From positions 63,938 to 127,937 of the forward strand of contig MKVL01000038.1 in the NCBI GenBank assembly GCA_001899205.1: a stretch of 64,000 nucleotides of DNA, in the 5' to 3' direction. Position 1 is the first letter of the stretch; each line of letters begins with the position of its first letter. Of the stretch, positions 1 to 9,637 are shown piece after piece. Below the pieces are notes generated by a model that was given only the letters and a program-made list of their open reading frames with translations, had not been told where the DNA came from and did no database searches. A program made the translations under genes and the position numbers. This DNA comes from Mesorhizobium sp. 65-26. GTDB taxonomy: Bacteria; Pseudomonadota; Alphaproteobacteria; Rhizobiales; Rhizobiaceae.

Positions 1-936
1 CCCTTCCAGAACACGCTGGCCACCTTCCAGATCTCCGGCAAGGATTTGCTGGCCGGACTTGAGAACGGGCTCAGCCAGATAGAAGACGGCGCCGGGCGCT
101 TCCCGCAGGTCGCCGGCATCAAGTACAGCTTCGATCGTTCCGGCGCGCCCAATGCTGGCCGCGTCAAGTCCGTCGAGGTGATGGAAGGCGGCGCCTGGGT
201 GCCTCTCAATCCCGACAAGGACTATCTGGTCGCCACCAACAACTACGTCCGCCAGGGCGGCGACGGCTACAAGGTCTTTGCCGACAAGGCCAAGAACGCC
301 TATGACTACGGCCCCGGCCTCGAGCAGGTCGTTGCCGACTACCTCGGCGCCCACAGGCCCTATACGCCCAAGCTCGACGGTCGCATAACCGAGATCGCCG
401 CCACCGTCGCGGCCGCCCCGGCCAAGCCCGCCGAGCCGGCCAAGCCGGCGGATACGACGACCGCCCAGGCTGAAACCTCCAAGCCGACGGAGCCGGCTAT
501 GCCCGCCCTGCCGGCCGGCTCGGGCGACATCGCCAACACCCCGCCGGCCGTGCCAGCCGAGACCACCCCGGCGGCGCCGGCAACCACGACGACGGCGGAG
601 CCCGCGAAGCCGGCCGAAACCGCGCCCGCGGCAACGACGGCCGAACCCGCGAAACCCGCGGAGACAGCGCCTGCCACGACGACGGCCGAGCCCGCGAAAC
701 CCGCCGAGGCGGCAAAGCCGGCGGAAGCAACACCTGCTGCGGTGGCCGAGCCGGCGAAGCCTGCCGAAGCCGCCACGGGCAGCCACGTCGTCGTCGCCGG
801 CGACACCTTTTGGGATCTCGCCAAGCAGGCTTACGGCGACGGCGCCAAATGGCGGCTGATCTCCGGCGCCAACAAGGAATTCCGGCCGCGTAGGCTACCG
901 GTCGGCGCGACGCTGACCATTCCGCCGGCGAACTGA
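1..936 (+). CDS. 5'-nucleotidase/UshA-type phosphoesterase, C-terminal part, with LysM tail (5' truncated by window)
   Basis: The reading frame is open from base 1, so the N-terminal metallophosphatase domain lies outside the window. The first ~120 residues match the 5'-nucleotidase C-terminal substrate-binding domain (NTLATFQISGKDLL, GAGRFPQVAG, NNYVRQGGDGY). A linker of about 130 residues rich in Pro, Ala, Lys and Glu follows, with repeated EPAKPAE units. The last ~50 residues form a LysM domain (VVVAGDTFWDLAKQAYGDGAKW..LPVGATLTIPP), which would hold the enzyme on peptidoglycan. The likely role is periplasmic release of phosphate and nucleosides from nucleotides. A strong terminator follows the stop codon. 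Confidence 0.85.
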   Translation, partial: PFQNTLATFQISGKDLLAGLENGLSQIEDGAGRFPQVAGIKYSFDRSGAPNAGRVKSVEVMEGGAWVPLNPDKDYLVATNNYVRQGGDGYKVFADKAKNAYDYGPGLEQVVADYLGAHRPYTPKLDGRITEIAATVAAAPAKPAEPAKPADTTTAQAETSKPTEPAMPALPAGSGDIANTPPAVPAETTPAAPATTTTAEPAKPAETAPAATTAEPAKPAETAPATTTAEPAKPAEAAKPAEATPAAVAEPAKPAEAATGSHVVVAGDTFWDLAKQAYGDGAKWRLISGANKEFRPRRLPVGATLTIPPAN

Positions 937-963
937 TCCAGCCACGAAGGCACTCGTCTCATG

Positions 964-992
964 GCCTGCCCGGGCAACCGGGCAGGCTTTTC
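964..992 (+). terminator. Rho-independent terminator
   Basis: A perfect 10-bp stem (GCCTGCCCGG / CCGGGCAGGC) with a GCAA loop is followed by TTTTCGCTTTT. It lies 28 bases after the stop of the nucleotidase gene and separates it from hemH. Confidence 0.85.
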
Positions 993-1195
993 GCTTTTGG
1001 AGGAAGCATAATAAGGTGCGGCCAGACGCAGCATTGAAAACCGCCGCCGCATCGCTACTTTCCGCCGCGCCGCCGGCGAAAGCGGTCAAGGACGGCGCCG
1101 AGTGGTTCTCCCGGGAAAAGCGCGGCGCTTTCCTCTTGGGATTGCGCAAAGACGAACGATTGGAGCGGCGGCACGAACCGCTCTGGAGATGCCTG

Positions 1196-2257
1196 ATGAC
1201 GCTTAGCAAACCCGTCGATCCAGAGCCCCGGGCCATCGGCTCGCTGACGCCTGGGGCGGCCCCGGCCCGCCCTGGCAAAGTCGGCGTCATGCTGGTCAAT
1301 CTCGGCACGCCCGACGGCACCGATTTCAAGCCGATGTGGCGCTATCTCCGGGAGTTTCTGTCCGACCCGCGCGTCATCGAGCTCAACAAGGCGATCTGGT
1401 ATCCGATCCTCTACGGCCTGGTGCTGACCAGCCGACCGAAGAAGTCGGGCGCCAACTACGCCCGCATCTGGAACCGCGACAGAAACGAGTCACCGCTGCG
1501 CACCTATACCCGCTCCCAGGCAGAAAAACTGGCCGAGGCGCTGCGCGATATGCCCGGCATCGTGGTCGACTGGGCGATGCGCTATGGCAATCCGTCGACG
1601 TCGAGCGTCGTCAACAGACTGCTGGCGCAAGGCTGCGACCGCATCCTCACCTTCCCGCTTTATCCGCAATATTCGGCGACCACGACGGCGACAGCGAATG
1701 ATCAGCTCTTCCGCGCGCTGATGAAGATCCGCAACGCCCCGGCGGTGCGAACCGTGCCGCCCTATTATGACGAACCCGTCTACATCGAGGCGCTTGCCAG
1801 TTCGATCGAGAAGCATCTGGCTGGGCTCGACTTCACGCCCGAAGTGGTCGTCGCCTCCTACCACGGCATCCCAAAACCCTATTCCGACAAGGGCGACCCC
1901 TATCAGGCGCACTGCCTGGAAACGACGCGGCTGCTGAGGGCCAGGCTCGGCTGGGACGAGAAGAAACTGATCACCACCTTCCAGTCCCGCTTCGGCGCGC
2001 AGGAATGGCTACAGCCCTACACCGACGTCACCGTCGAAAAGCTTGGCCGCGAGGGCGTGAAATCCATCGCCATCGTCAATCCCGGCTTTTCCGTCGACTG
2101 CATCGAAACGCTGGACGAGATCGGCCGCGAGGTCGCCGAGACCTTCCATCACGCCGGCGGCCAGAAATTCTCGCACATCCCCTGCCTCAACGACAGCGAT
2201 GAAGGCATGGCCGTCATCGAGGCCATGGTGCGGCGCGAACTCTCGGGATGGGTCTGA
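1196..2257 (+). CDS. hemH: Ferrochelatase
   Basis: Inserts Fe2+ into protoporphyrin IX in the last step of haem synthesis. At 353 aa it has the usual family length. It carries the N-terminal VMLVNLGTPDG block, the signature SYHGIPKPYSDKGDPY with the catalytic His, and DCIETLDEI with the conserved Glu near the C-terminus. The frame is open upstream to 1016, but ATG 1196 is preferred because GGAG at 1185-1188 is correctly spaced and conserved sequence begins soon after it. The extra upstream frame runs through a repeat-like palindromic segment (about 1110-1160). It is transcribed alone, between a terminator and the SPFH gene. Confidence 0.95.
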   Translation: MTLSKPVDPEPRAIGSLTPGAAPARPGKVGVMLVNLGTPDGTDFKPMWRYLREFLSDPRVIELNKAIWYPILYGLVLTSRPKKSGANYARIWNRDRNESPLRTYTRSQAEKLAEALRDMPGIVVDWAMRYGNPSTSSVVNRLLAQGCDRILTFPLYPQYSATTTATANDQLFRALMKIRNAPAVRTVPPYYDEPVYIEALASSIEKHLAGLDFTPEVVVASYHGIPKPYSDKGDPYQAHCLETTRLLRARLGWDEKKLITTFQSRFGAQEWLQPYTDVTVEKLGREGVKSIAIVNPGFSVDCIETLDEIGREVAETFHHAGGQKFSHIPCLNDSDEGMAVIEAMVRRELSGWV

Positions 2258-2472
2258 ATATCCCCGCCACCCGCCTGCGAGAATGCCTCCGCCGCACCTG
2301 GATAGCTGAGCGGAATAGCCAATCTGCTTCCCCCGTCCGGCTTGGGACGTCCACGGCGCTGGCGATGCAAATCGCCGTCGCCTGATTGTAACGCGGTTGA
2401 AACACACTTAAGTCTTTGGTGAGGTCGGCCGCGGGGGATGGCCCTCGCCGCTGGCGTCTGAGGGAGAGCCGA

Positions 2473-3423
2473 ATGGACTTCAGTGGTTTCGATATCGCGA
2501 TTATTGTTCTTGTCGCCCTGGTCTTGCTGGTGCTGTTCAAGGGCATCAGGACAATCCCGCAAGGTTACAACTACACCGTCGAGCGCTTCGGCCGCTATAC
2601 CAAGACTTTGATGCCGGGCCTCAACATCATCGTGCCGTTCGTCGACCGCATCGGCGCCAAGATGAACATGATGGAGCAGGTTCTCGACGTCCCGAGCCAG
2701 GAAATCATCACCCGCGACAACGCCATCGTGGGTGTCGACGGCATCGCCTTCTTCCAGATCCTAAACGCCGCGCAGGCCGCCTACCAGGTTTCAGGGTTGC
2801 AGAACGCCATCCTCAACCTGACCATGACCAACATCCGTACCGTGATGGGCTCGATGGACCTCGACGAGCTCCTGTCCAACCGCGATGCCATCAACGAGCG
2901 CCTGCTGCGCGTCGTCGACGAAGCGGCGCATCCATGGGGTATCAAGATCACCCGCGTCGAGATCAAGGACATCAATCCTCCGGCGAACCTCATCGAATCG
3001 ATGGGCCGGCAGATGACGGCCGAACGCAACAAGCGCGCGCAGATCCTGGCCGCCGAAGGCCTGAAGCAGTCGCAGATCCTGGAGGCCGAGGGCCGCAGGG
3101 AAGCCGCCTTCCGCGACGCCGAGGCGCGCGAGCGCTCGGCCGAGGCGGAAGCGCGGGCCACGCAGGTGGTGTCGGAGGCAATCGCCAAGGGCGACGTGCA
3201 GGCGATCAACTACTTCATCGCCCAGAAATACACCGAAGCCCTGGCCAAGATCGGCTCGTCCAGCAACAACAAGGTCGTTCTGATGCCGTTCGAGGCATCG
3301 TCACTGATCGGCACGCTGGGCGGCATCGGAGAGATCGCCCGCGACGTCTTCAGGGGCGACGGCCCGTCGAACTCGCCACGGCAGGCCGCGCGGCCTCCGG
3401 TGGTCAGGCCCAACGACAACTGA
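2473..3423 (+). CDS. SPFH/stomatin-like membrane protein (QmcA type)
   Basis: 316 aa. One N-terminal membrane segment ([17 protein letters not shown]) is followed by an SPFH/prohibitin domain (about residues 25-190: [45 protein letters not shown]). A charged, Ala/Glu-rich helical segment (about 195-255: [26 protein letters not shown]) probably forms a coiled coil for oligomers. The C-terminus is short and disordered. Start ATG 2473 is chosen because AGGGAGAG lies just upstream and the extra upstream residues do not resemble the family. The gene is followed 21 bases later by an NfeD gene, the conserved partner of this family in membrane-domain assembly and quality control. Confidence 0.9.
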   Translation: MDFSGFDIAIIVLVALVLLVLFKGIRTIPQGYNYTVERFGRYTKTLMPGLNIIVPFVDRIGAKMNMMEQVLDVPSQEIITRDNAIVGVDGIAFFQILNAAQAAYQVSGLQNAILNLTMTNIRTVMGSMDLDELLSNRDAINERLLRVVDEAAHPWGIKITRVEIKDINPPANLIESMGRQMTAERNKRAQILAAEGLKQSQILEAEGRREAAFRDAEARERSAEAEARATQVVSEAIAKGDVQAINYFIAQKYTEALAKIGSSSNNKVVLMPFEASSLIGTLGGIGEIARDVFRGDGPSNSPRQAARPPVVRPNDN

Positions 3424-3444
3424 CGTCTCCGCTAGGAGCACATC

Positions 3445-3909
3445 ATGATCGATCGCATCTTCTTCGAACTCGGGCCCTGGAACTGGATGGTCCTGGGCTT
3501 CGTCCTTCTGGTGATGGAACTCATAACGCCGGGCGCGTTCATGCTCTGGATCGGCATTGCGGCGCTCATCATCGGCGCGCTGTCGCTGGCGATCTGGGAT
3601 GCCGCCATCTGGACGTGGCAGGTGCAGGTTCTCGCCTTCCTCGTGCTGTCCGTGATCTCGGCGGTCATCGGCAAGACGCTGGCCAGCAGCCGCCGCACCC
3701 TCAGCGATCAGCCGCTGCTCAACCGCCGCGGCCAGCAATTGATCGGCCGCATGGCGACGCTCGCCGAGCCGATCAAGGACGGCCGCGGCCGCGTCAAGCT
3801 GGGCGACACGCTGTGGCGGGTTTCCGGTCCGGACCTGCCGGCCGGCACGCAGGTGCGCGTCACCGGCGCGGCCGATACGGATCTGGAGCTGACGGTGGAA
3901 GCAGTCTAG
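3445..3909 (+). CDS. NfeD-like membrane protein
   Basis: 154 aa. Three closely spaced hydrophobic segments fill residues ~10-80 (WNWMVLGFVLLVMELITPGAFMLWIGIAALIIGALSL and VLAFLVLSVISAVIG). A C-terminal OB-fold (about 90-150: GRMATLAEPIKDGRGRVKLGDTLWRVSGPDLPAGTQVRVTG) follows, the standard short NfeD architecture. It is co-transcribed with the upstream SPFH gene (21-base gap), and the two proteins are expected to work together in the inner membrane. Confidence 0.9.
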   Translation: MIDRIFFELGPWNWMVLGFVLLVMELITPGAFMLWIGIAALIIGALSLAIWDAAIWTWQVQVLAFLVLSVISAVIGKTLASSRRTLSDQPLLNRRGQQLIGRMATLAEPIKDGRGRVKLGDTLWRVSGPDLPAGTQVRVTGAADTDLELTVEAV

Positions 3910-3935
3910 AGGCGGCCTGAGATAAGCGCCCGCGC

Positions 3936-4065
3936 CTAGAGCAATTCCAGCAAAAGTGCGTAGCGGCTTTGCCGGGAAAAGCGCATGGCGCTTTCCCTTG
4001 GGAATTGCATAAAAACAAAGAGTTAGATCAATGCCGGCATTCAATTTTCGCCGGAATTGCTCTAG
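3936..4065. repeat. 130-bp MITE-like element with 16-bp terminal inverted repeats
   Basis: Left end CTAGAGCAATTCCAGC (3936-3951) and right end GCCGGAATTGCTCTAG (4050-4065) are inverted copies with one mismatch. Between them lies an internal palindrome (GGAAAAGCGC..GGCGCTTTCC) and a TTGGGAATTGC..AAAAACAAAG tail. Related pieces occur at about 1110-1160 and 11908-11975. It has no coding capacity and sits between the convergent nfeD-like and kpsF genes. Confidence 0.7.
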
Positions 4066-4074
4066 CCGGGTGCG

Positions 4075-5076
4075 CTACGCGGCGCCGATCCGCAACAGGT
4101 CGTGCAGATGTACTAGGCCGATCGGCCGCCGGCCGTCCACCACCATCAGGCTGGTGATGGCCGAACTGTTGATCGTTTGCAGCGCGGTCGCCACCAGCGT
4201 CTCCGGTTTTGCCGTCTTCGGCGACCGCGTCATCACCTCGTCGACGGTCATCTCCAGCAGATTGCTGCCGATGTGGCGTCGAATGTCACCGTCCGTGATG
4301 ATGCCGACCAGATCGCCGTCGGTCGCCGTGATCGCCACGCAGCCAAAACCCTTGCGTGAAAGCTCCAGGATCGCCTCTCGCATTCCGGTGCCGGAAACGA
4401 CCAGCGGCAGCTTGTCGCCGACATGCATGATCTCGCGGATCTGCATCAGGTTCGCGCCGAGCTGGCCGCCGGGATGGAAAGTGCGGAAATGGTCGGGCGT
4501 GAACCCCCGCCCCTCCAGCAGCGCTATGGCCAGCGCATCCCCGATCACCAGTTGCAGCAGCGCCGACGTCGTCGGCGCCAGGCCGTGCGGGCAAGCCTCC
4601 GGCGCGGGCGGCAGAAGCAGCACCACATCGGCGGCGCGCGCCAGGGCCGAACTCTCGCCGGAAGTGATGGCGATCAGCGGTATCGAGAAGCGCCTGGAAT
4701 AGGCGATGATGCCCTGCAGTTCCTTGCTCTCGCCGGACCAGGACATGGCGATGATGGCATCGTCCTTGGCGATCATGCCGAGGTCGCCATGATTGGCTTC
4801 CGCGGGATGGACGAAGAAGGCCGGCGTGCCGGTCGATGCGAGCGTCGCAGCGATCTTCGAGCCTATGTGCCCGCTCTTGCCGACGCCGGTGACGATGACG
4901 CGTCCGTCGATCCCGGACACCAGGTCGACGGCGCGCGCGAAAGGCTCGGCCAGTCCGTTTTCCAGCGCGTTCGCCAGCGCGGCGACACCCGCCTGCTCCG
5001 TGGCGACGGTCCTGAGCGCCGACGCGAGGGAAGCTTGCCGGTCGAGCGGCGTCTTCAAGAGCGATCCCGCATGCAT
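4075..5076 (-). CDS. kdsD: D-arabinose-5-phosphate isomerase (KpsF/GutQ family)
   Basis: Interconverts ribulose-5-phosphate and arabinose-5-phosphate, the first step towards Kdo in lipopolysaccharide. 333 aa, the usual family length. An N-terminal SIS domain (VTGVGKSGHIGSKIAATLASTGTPAFFVHPAEANHGDLGM, then SWSGESKEL) is followed by two CBS domains in the C-terminal third (VSGTGMREAILELSRKG; LVGIITDGDIRRH; VDEVMTRSPKT). The frame is open to 5289, but ATG at 5076 (MHAGSLLKTPLDRQ) gives the family length and the longer start would add 71 unrelated residues. Confidence 0.92.
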   Translation of the reverse strand: MHAGSLLKTPLDRQASLASALRTVATEQAGVAALANALENGLAEPFARAVDLVSGIDGRVIVTGVGKSGHIGSKIAATLASTGTPAFFVHPAEANHGDLGMIAKDDAIIAMSWSGESKELQGIIAYSRRFSIPLIAITSGESSALARAADVVLLLPPAPEACPHGLAPTTSALLQLVIGDALAIALLEGRGFTPDHFRTFHPGGQLGANLMQIREIMHVGDKLPLVVSGTGMREAILELSRKGFGCVAITATDGDLVGIITDGDIRRHIGSNLLEMTVDEVMTRSPKTAKPETLVATALQTINSSAITSLMVVDGRRPIGLVHLHDLLRIGAA

Positions 5077-5330
5077 GGAAATGCGCTTAGCGCTTTGCCG
5101 GCGACCTGTCCACCGCTTTGCCACGTGAAGGGTTCCGCAAAACTGTTCCGCGTTCCGCGGTAAGCGCCCTGCGTCAGGGCGCGCGATGCCGCGCAACCAT
5201 CGCCTTGGCGCGGCTTGGGAAAGTCTGCACGGGATCGCTTTCCCGAGGCAACGCCGAGGCTGCCTCAACCCTCCATTAACCATCCGCATTTACGGTTCGG
5301 TAAGTATGGCGTTCAGGCGCCGCGCAAGCA

Positions 5331-7106
5331 GTGGTGGCAATGATCCGGACCCGGTCTGAGAGCAGGGAAAGACGCAGGGGCAGAGCGGCGCTGTGCGCGT
5401 TGCTGCTGGCCACAAGCGCGTTCGCCCTTCTGAGACCGGCGTCGACACACGCGCAGGAAACGCAGTTGCGCGGCGAGGTCTCCGAATCGGCCATCCTGGC
5501 CGACCAGCAACGCAAGACCAATCAGATGACGCTTGCCGGCCAGGATTCGACCACGCCGACGACACAGCTTCAATCTCCCCTCACCCCCGATCCCACCAGT
5601 CCGGGCGCGACGACCGGCGGTACCGGCACGGCCGCCACCGGCAGTATATTCGACTTGCCGCCATCGGGCGCCGACGCCGCGACCGGCAATCCGCCTCGCA
5701 AGTCGAAGCGGACGACGAGGCGCAACCTTGTCGATCAGGATCAGGCGGCATCCGACACTACCGACCAGGATAAGTCCAAGCCGAAGGCCGGCAAGACCAA
5801 GGACGCCGCCGCCAAGGCGGTCTCGGCGGATGCATCCACGCAAGCCGACCAGCAGGACACCGGCAACCGCCGCGCCGTGACGATCGACAGCACCGACCTG
5901 CAGAAGCTCGACACCGGCGCCGAACGCACAGGCGCGATCGAAACACCAAGGAAGACGCCCGAGGCCGACCCCTTCGCCGCGGTGGGCATCAAGTTAGGCT
6001 CCTTCACCATCAGGCCGACGCTCGAACAGGGCCTCACCTATTCATCGAACGCCGATTCGAGCGCTGGCGGCGCGCCGGCCCTGCTTTCGGAGACGACGCT
6101 GCGCCTCAATGCGACGTCCGACTGGCGGGAAAATTCGGCCGTGATCGACGGCTATGGCACCTTCCGCAGATCCATTTCGGGCGAGGAAACCAAGACCACG
6201 CAAGGCCGCATCGACGGCACTCTCAATGTCGATCTCGATCATGAATGGCGCGCCATCGCCAAGCTCGGCTACGAGGCGGCGCCGGAATCGGCCTCGTCGC
6301 CAGACGCTATCGCCGGCATCACATCGCAACCGCTGCGCCAGACGATCGATGGCAGCCTCGGCATAGAGAAGGATATCGGCAAGCTGCGCCTTGCGCTTAC
6401 CGGCGCCGTCTCGCACGACGCCTATGCCGACGCGCAGCTTTCGGACGGCACCACGCTATCGCAGAAGGACCGCGATTCGACGCTCTATACCGCAACGCTG
6501 CGCACCGGATACCAGGTCTCGCCGGCGCTTACGCCCTTCACCGAGCTCGAAGCCGGCCGCAGGGCCTACGACCAGCGCTTCGACAACAGCGGCTTCCAGT
6601 ACCAGCGTTCTTCGACCAGGCTCGGCGCGCGGGCCGGCATCGCGCTCGATCTGGGCGAGAAACTGTCGGGCGAATTCTCGGCCGGCTGGCTGCGCGAGCG
6701 GCTCGACGACGATCGGCTTCCGACCGTCGGCGGACCATCGATAAACGCCAATCTGAAATGGTCGCCGGAGCGCGGCACCAACATCGGCCTCACCGGCACG
6801 ACGACAGTCGAGAGCTCGACCACCGCCGGCCAAAGCGGCGACATTCTCTACTCCGCACGCTTGACGGGGGAGCGGCAGATCCGCGCCAACCTGACGGGCA
6901 ACGCCACGCTTGGCCTCGATTGGCGCGACTATATGGGCTCCAGCGACCACGACATGGTGCTGAGTGCCGAGGCGGGGCTGACCTGGTGGGTGAACCGCTA
7001 TCTTGGCCTTACGACGAGGGCGAGGACCGAGCATCAGACCAGCACTATTGCCGGCCGTGCCTATGTGGCCAACAGTATCTTCGTTGGCATGAAGGTGCAG
7101 CGCTAG
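5331..7106 (+). CDS. Outer-membrane beta-barrel protein (BBP2-like)
   Basis: 591 aa. A charged N-terminus and hydrophobic stretch (LCALLLATSAFALL) end in an AQ-type signal cleavage site (THAQ|ETQ). Residues ~40-210 are a low-complexity Thr/Asp/Lys/Ala-rich linker. From about 215 to the C-terminus, alternating strands with many aromatic and Tyr/Arg turns (FTIRPTLEQGLTYSSNADSS, GYGTFRRSISG, RAYDQRFDNSGFQYQRSS) end in IFVGMKVQR, typical of an outer-membrane barrel of the putative beta-barrel porin 2 group. Start is GTG 5331, or ATG 5340 in the same frame. It is divergent from kdsD and convergent with galU. The ligand cannot be read from sequence. Confidence 0.75.
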   Translation: MVAMIRTRSESRERRRGRAALCALLLATSAFALLRPASTHAQETQLRGEVSESAILADQQRKTNQMTLAGQDSTTPTTQLQSPLTPDPTSPGATTGGTGTAATGSIFDLPPSGADAATGNPPRKSKRTTRRNLVDQDQAASDTTDQDKSKPKAGKTKDAAAKAVSADASTQADQQDTGNRRAVTIDSTDLQKLDTGAERTGAIETPRKTPEADPFAAVGIKLGSFTIRPTLEQGLTYSSNADSSAGGAPALLSETTLRLNATSDWRENSAVIDGYGTFRRSISGEETKTTQGRIDGTLNVDLDHEWRAIAKLGYEAAPESASSPDAIAGITSQPLRQTIDGSLGIEKDIGKLRLALTGAVSHDAYADAQLSDGTTLSQKDRDSTLYTATLRTGYQVSPALTPFTELEAGRRAYDQRFDNSGFQYQRSSTRLGARAGIALDLGEKLSGEFSAGWLRERLDDDRLPTVGGPSINANLKWSPERGTNIGLTGTTTVESSTTAGQSGDILYSARLTGERQIRANLTGNATLGLDWRDYMGSSDHDMVLSAEAGLTWWVNRYLGLTTRARTEHQTSTIAGRAYVANSIFVGMKVQR

Positions 7107-7187
7107 CAAAACGGCCCCCGACAGGGAGCCGTCCTTGCTATCCATGATCGGGAGATCTGCGCGTCCGTTCGGCCGCGCGACTCGTGC

Positions 7188-8093
7188 TCAGTTGGCCGCG
7201 CCGCGACGTTCCGAAGGCGCCATTTCCTCGAGCAGCGTGCGAATGACGCCGGCCATGCTCGCATTCATGTCGTTGCGCCACAGCGAGAAGGCGACATTGG
7301 CCTCGACGAAGCCTTCCGGCGAGCCGCAGTCGAAGGTGCGCCCCTGATAGTGATAGCCGTAGAAGGGCTGCTGCTTTTCCAGTTTCAGCATGGCGTCGGT
7401 AAGCTGGATCTCGTTGCCGGCACCCTTCTCCTGGCCTTCGAGGATCTTGAAGATCTCCGGCTGCAGGATGTAGCGGCCATTGATGTAGAGGTTGGAGGGC
7501 GCGGTGCCGGCTTTCGGCTTCTCCACCATGCCGGTGATCCGGAAGCCGTTATGCGTTGTCTCGCCGCGGCCGACGATGCCGTATTTATGCGTCTCGGCCG
7601 GATTGCATTCCTGGACGGCAATGATGTTGTTGCCGGTCTCGGCGTAGAGATCGACCATATCCTTCATGCAGCTCTTCTCCGACTGCATGATCATGTCGGG
7701 CAGCAGCAGCGCGAAGGGCTCGTCGCCCACCAGTTCGCGCGCGCACCAGACGGCGTGGCCAAGCCCGAGCGGCACCTGCTGGCGCGTGAAGCTCGTCTGT
7801 CCAGGCGCGGGCTGGAGCCGCTGCAGGCGGGCCAGCTGGTCGTCCTTGCCGCGCTGCGCGAGCGTGTCATAGAGTTCGAACTGGACGTCGAAATGATCCT
7901 CGATCACAGCTTTGTTGCGGCCTGTAACGAAGATGAAATGCTCGATGCCGGCCTCGCGGGCTTCGTCAACCACGTATTGGATGACAGGCCGGTCGACGAC
8001 CGTAAGCATTTCCTTGGGAATAGCCTTGGTGGCCGGTAGAAACCGGGTACCGAGACCTGCAACAGGGAAAACCGCCTTGCGAACTTTCTTCAT
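7188..8093 (-). CDS. galU: UTP--glucose-1-phosphate uridylyltransferase
   Basis: Makes UDP-glucose for exopolysaccharide, lipopolysaccharide and glucan synthesis. 301 aa. It carries the nucleotidyltransferase motif [24 protein letters not shown] at the N-terminus, [13 protein letters not shown], and ALLLPDMIM at the active-site region. Start ATG 8093 ([10 protein letters not shown]) is preferred over the in-frame ATG at 8138 because it matches the family N-terminus. It is convergent with the outer-membrane barrel gene and divergent from the transglycosylase gene. Confidence 0.95.
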   Translation of the reverse strand: MKKVRKAVFPVAGLGTRFLPATKAIPKEMLTVVDRPVIQYVVDEAREAGIEHFIFVTGRNKAVIEDHFDVQFELYDTLAQRGKDDQLARLQRLQPAPGQTSFTRQQVPLGLGHAVWCARELVGDEPFALLLPDMIMQSEKSCMKDMVDLYAETGNNIIAVQECNPAETHKYGIVGRGETTHNGFRITGMVEKPKAGTAPSNLYINGRYILQPEIFKILEGQEKGAGNEIQLTDAMLKLEKQQPFYGYHYQGRTFDCGSPEGFVEANVAFSLWRNDMNASMAGVIRTLLEEMAPSERRGAAN

Positions 8094-8300
8094 GTTCCCA
8101 ATTATCCATTTCAGGGGAGGGTCGGCAATCCCATCCAAGACATTTTCGCGCCGAATTTAAAGATTACACAACGGCCTATGAAAGCCAGCAGGTATTAAGT
8201 CTCGGTGTGTCTTTTCGTTCCCGGCGGCACCTATGGTAAACTAATTCCTAACCTGGTTCGGTGATGAATGGGTCTTTCTGACATGAAGAAGGAGGAAACG

Positions 8301-9524
8301 ATGTCCGTTCTCAGCGCCGTAAAACGTCTCACCAGCGTCATGACGGCGGCCGGCGTCACGCTCGCCCTGCTCATGCCGACCGGGCCGGCCTTCGCCGACG
8401 CAGGGTTCCGCCAGTGGGTGGCAGGCTTCCGTGCCACCGCTGTGCAGGACGGTGTTTCCGGCGCCGTCTACGACAGGGCCTTCAGGGGCATCAACGAGCC
8501 CGATCCGGTGGTGCTGGAGAAGGCCCGCACCCAGCCTGAATTCACCGCGCCCGCATGGGACTATTTCGACAATCGCGTCCACGATCAGTCCGTTGCGACG
8601 GGCAAGCAGATGGCGCGCAAATGGAAGCCATGGCTCGACAGGATCGAGGCGAGGTTCGGTGTCGACCGCAACATCCTGCTGGCCATCTGGTCGATGGAAT
8701 CCAACTATGGCGAGATCCTCAAGCGCGACGACATCATGCGCAATGTCATCCGCTCGCTCTCGACCCTGGCCTATGGCGATCCGAAACGGTCGAAATATGC
8801 CCGCACGCAGCTCGTTGCCGCACTCAAGATCCTGCAGACCGGCGATATCGACGAAAGCCATCTCATGGGCTCCTGGGCGGGCGCCATGGGCCAGACCCAG
8901 TTCATCCCGACCAGCTACCAGCACTATGCCGTCGATATGGACGGCAACGGCAAGCGTGACATCTGGAACTCGATTCCCGATGCGCTGGCTACCGCGGCCA
9001 ATCTTCTGAAGAAGAACGGCTGGCAGGCGGGCAAGACCTGGGGCTACGAGGTGGCGCTCCCGCCCGGCAAGCTGCCCGCCGGCTCGAAGACGCTTGCGCA
9101 GTGGCAGGCGCTGGGCGTGGTCAGGGCGAACGGCAAGCCGTTCAAGAACCTCTCCGACAAGGCGACGCTCAAGGTGCCGGACGGCCGGGGCGGGCCGGCT
9201 TTCCTGATGATCAGGAATTTCTCGGTCATCAAGGCCTACAACAATGCCGACAAATACGCGCTCGCCGTCGGCTTGCTCGCCGACGAGATCGCCGGATCCA
9301 ACGGCCTCGTCCAGGACTGGAAGCGCCCGTTCACCAAGCTGACCTTCGAGGAACGCCAGGAACTGCAGAAGCGGCTGTCCCAGCACGGCCTCTACGACGG
9401 CAAGTTCGACGGCAAGATCGGCGACGGCTCCAAGACGGCCATCATGGCCTATCAGGCCAAGGTCGGCCTGGCCCAGGATGGCTATCCGAGCCTGGAAGTG
9501 CTCAAATGGCTCAGGAAGCAGTAA
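8301..9524 (+). CDS. Lytic murein transglycosylase (MltB family) with peptidoglycan-binding domain
   Basis: 407 aa. A signal peptide (VTLALLMPTGPAFA|DAGF) precedes an SLT/MltB catalytic domain with the catalytic Glu in IWSMESNYGEIL and the conserved AGAMGQTQFIPTSYQHYAVDMDG block. A C-terminal PG_binding_1 domain (about 345-405: LSQHGLYDGKFDGKIGDGSKTAIMAYQ) follows. Start ATG 8301 is fixed by AAGGAGG at 8289-8295; the upstream in-frame ATGs at 8268 and 8283 lack such a site. It cleaves glycan strands in the periplasm and probably works in wall turnover. Confidence 0.93.
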   Translation: MSVLSAVKRLTSVMTAAGVTLALLMPTGPAFADAGFRQWVAGFRATAVQDGVSGAVYDRAFRGINEPDPVVLEKARTQPEFTAPAWDYFDNRVHDQSVATGKQMARKWKPWLDRIEARFGVDRNILLAIWSMESNYGEILKRDDIMRNVIRSLSTLAYGDPKRSKYARTQLVAALKILQTGDIDESHLMGSWAGAMGQTQFIPTSYQHYAVDMDGNGKRDIWNSIPDALATAANLLKKNGWQAGKTWGYEVALPPGKLPAGSKTLAQWQALGVVRANGKPFKNLSDKATLKVPDGRGGPAFLMIRNFSVIKAYNNADKYALAVGLLADEIAGSNGLVQDWKRPFTKLTFEERQELQKRLSQHGLYDGKFDGKIGDGSKTAIMAYQAKVGLAQDGYPSLEVLKWLRKQ

Positions 9525-9637
9525 AAACTGCCTGACACATTGATCCCGGCATGGCGGGTTCCTGAATATTCCGCGTGCGGTTACCGCTGGACGACGGGAA
9601 TTTCAGGTCCGCCCATCCGGCGGAACGGAGTGCGTGA

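Noticed and set aside
1016-1195. 60-residue N-terminal extension of ferrochelatase
   Set aside because: Not like the family, crosses a repeat-like palindrome, and the ATG at 1196 has a good ribosome-binding site.
4423-5163. 246-codon plus-strand frame opposite the arabinose-5-phosphate isomerase gene
   Set aside because: Antisense shadow rich in Arg, Gly and Asp with no recognisable domain.
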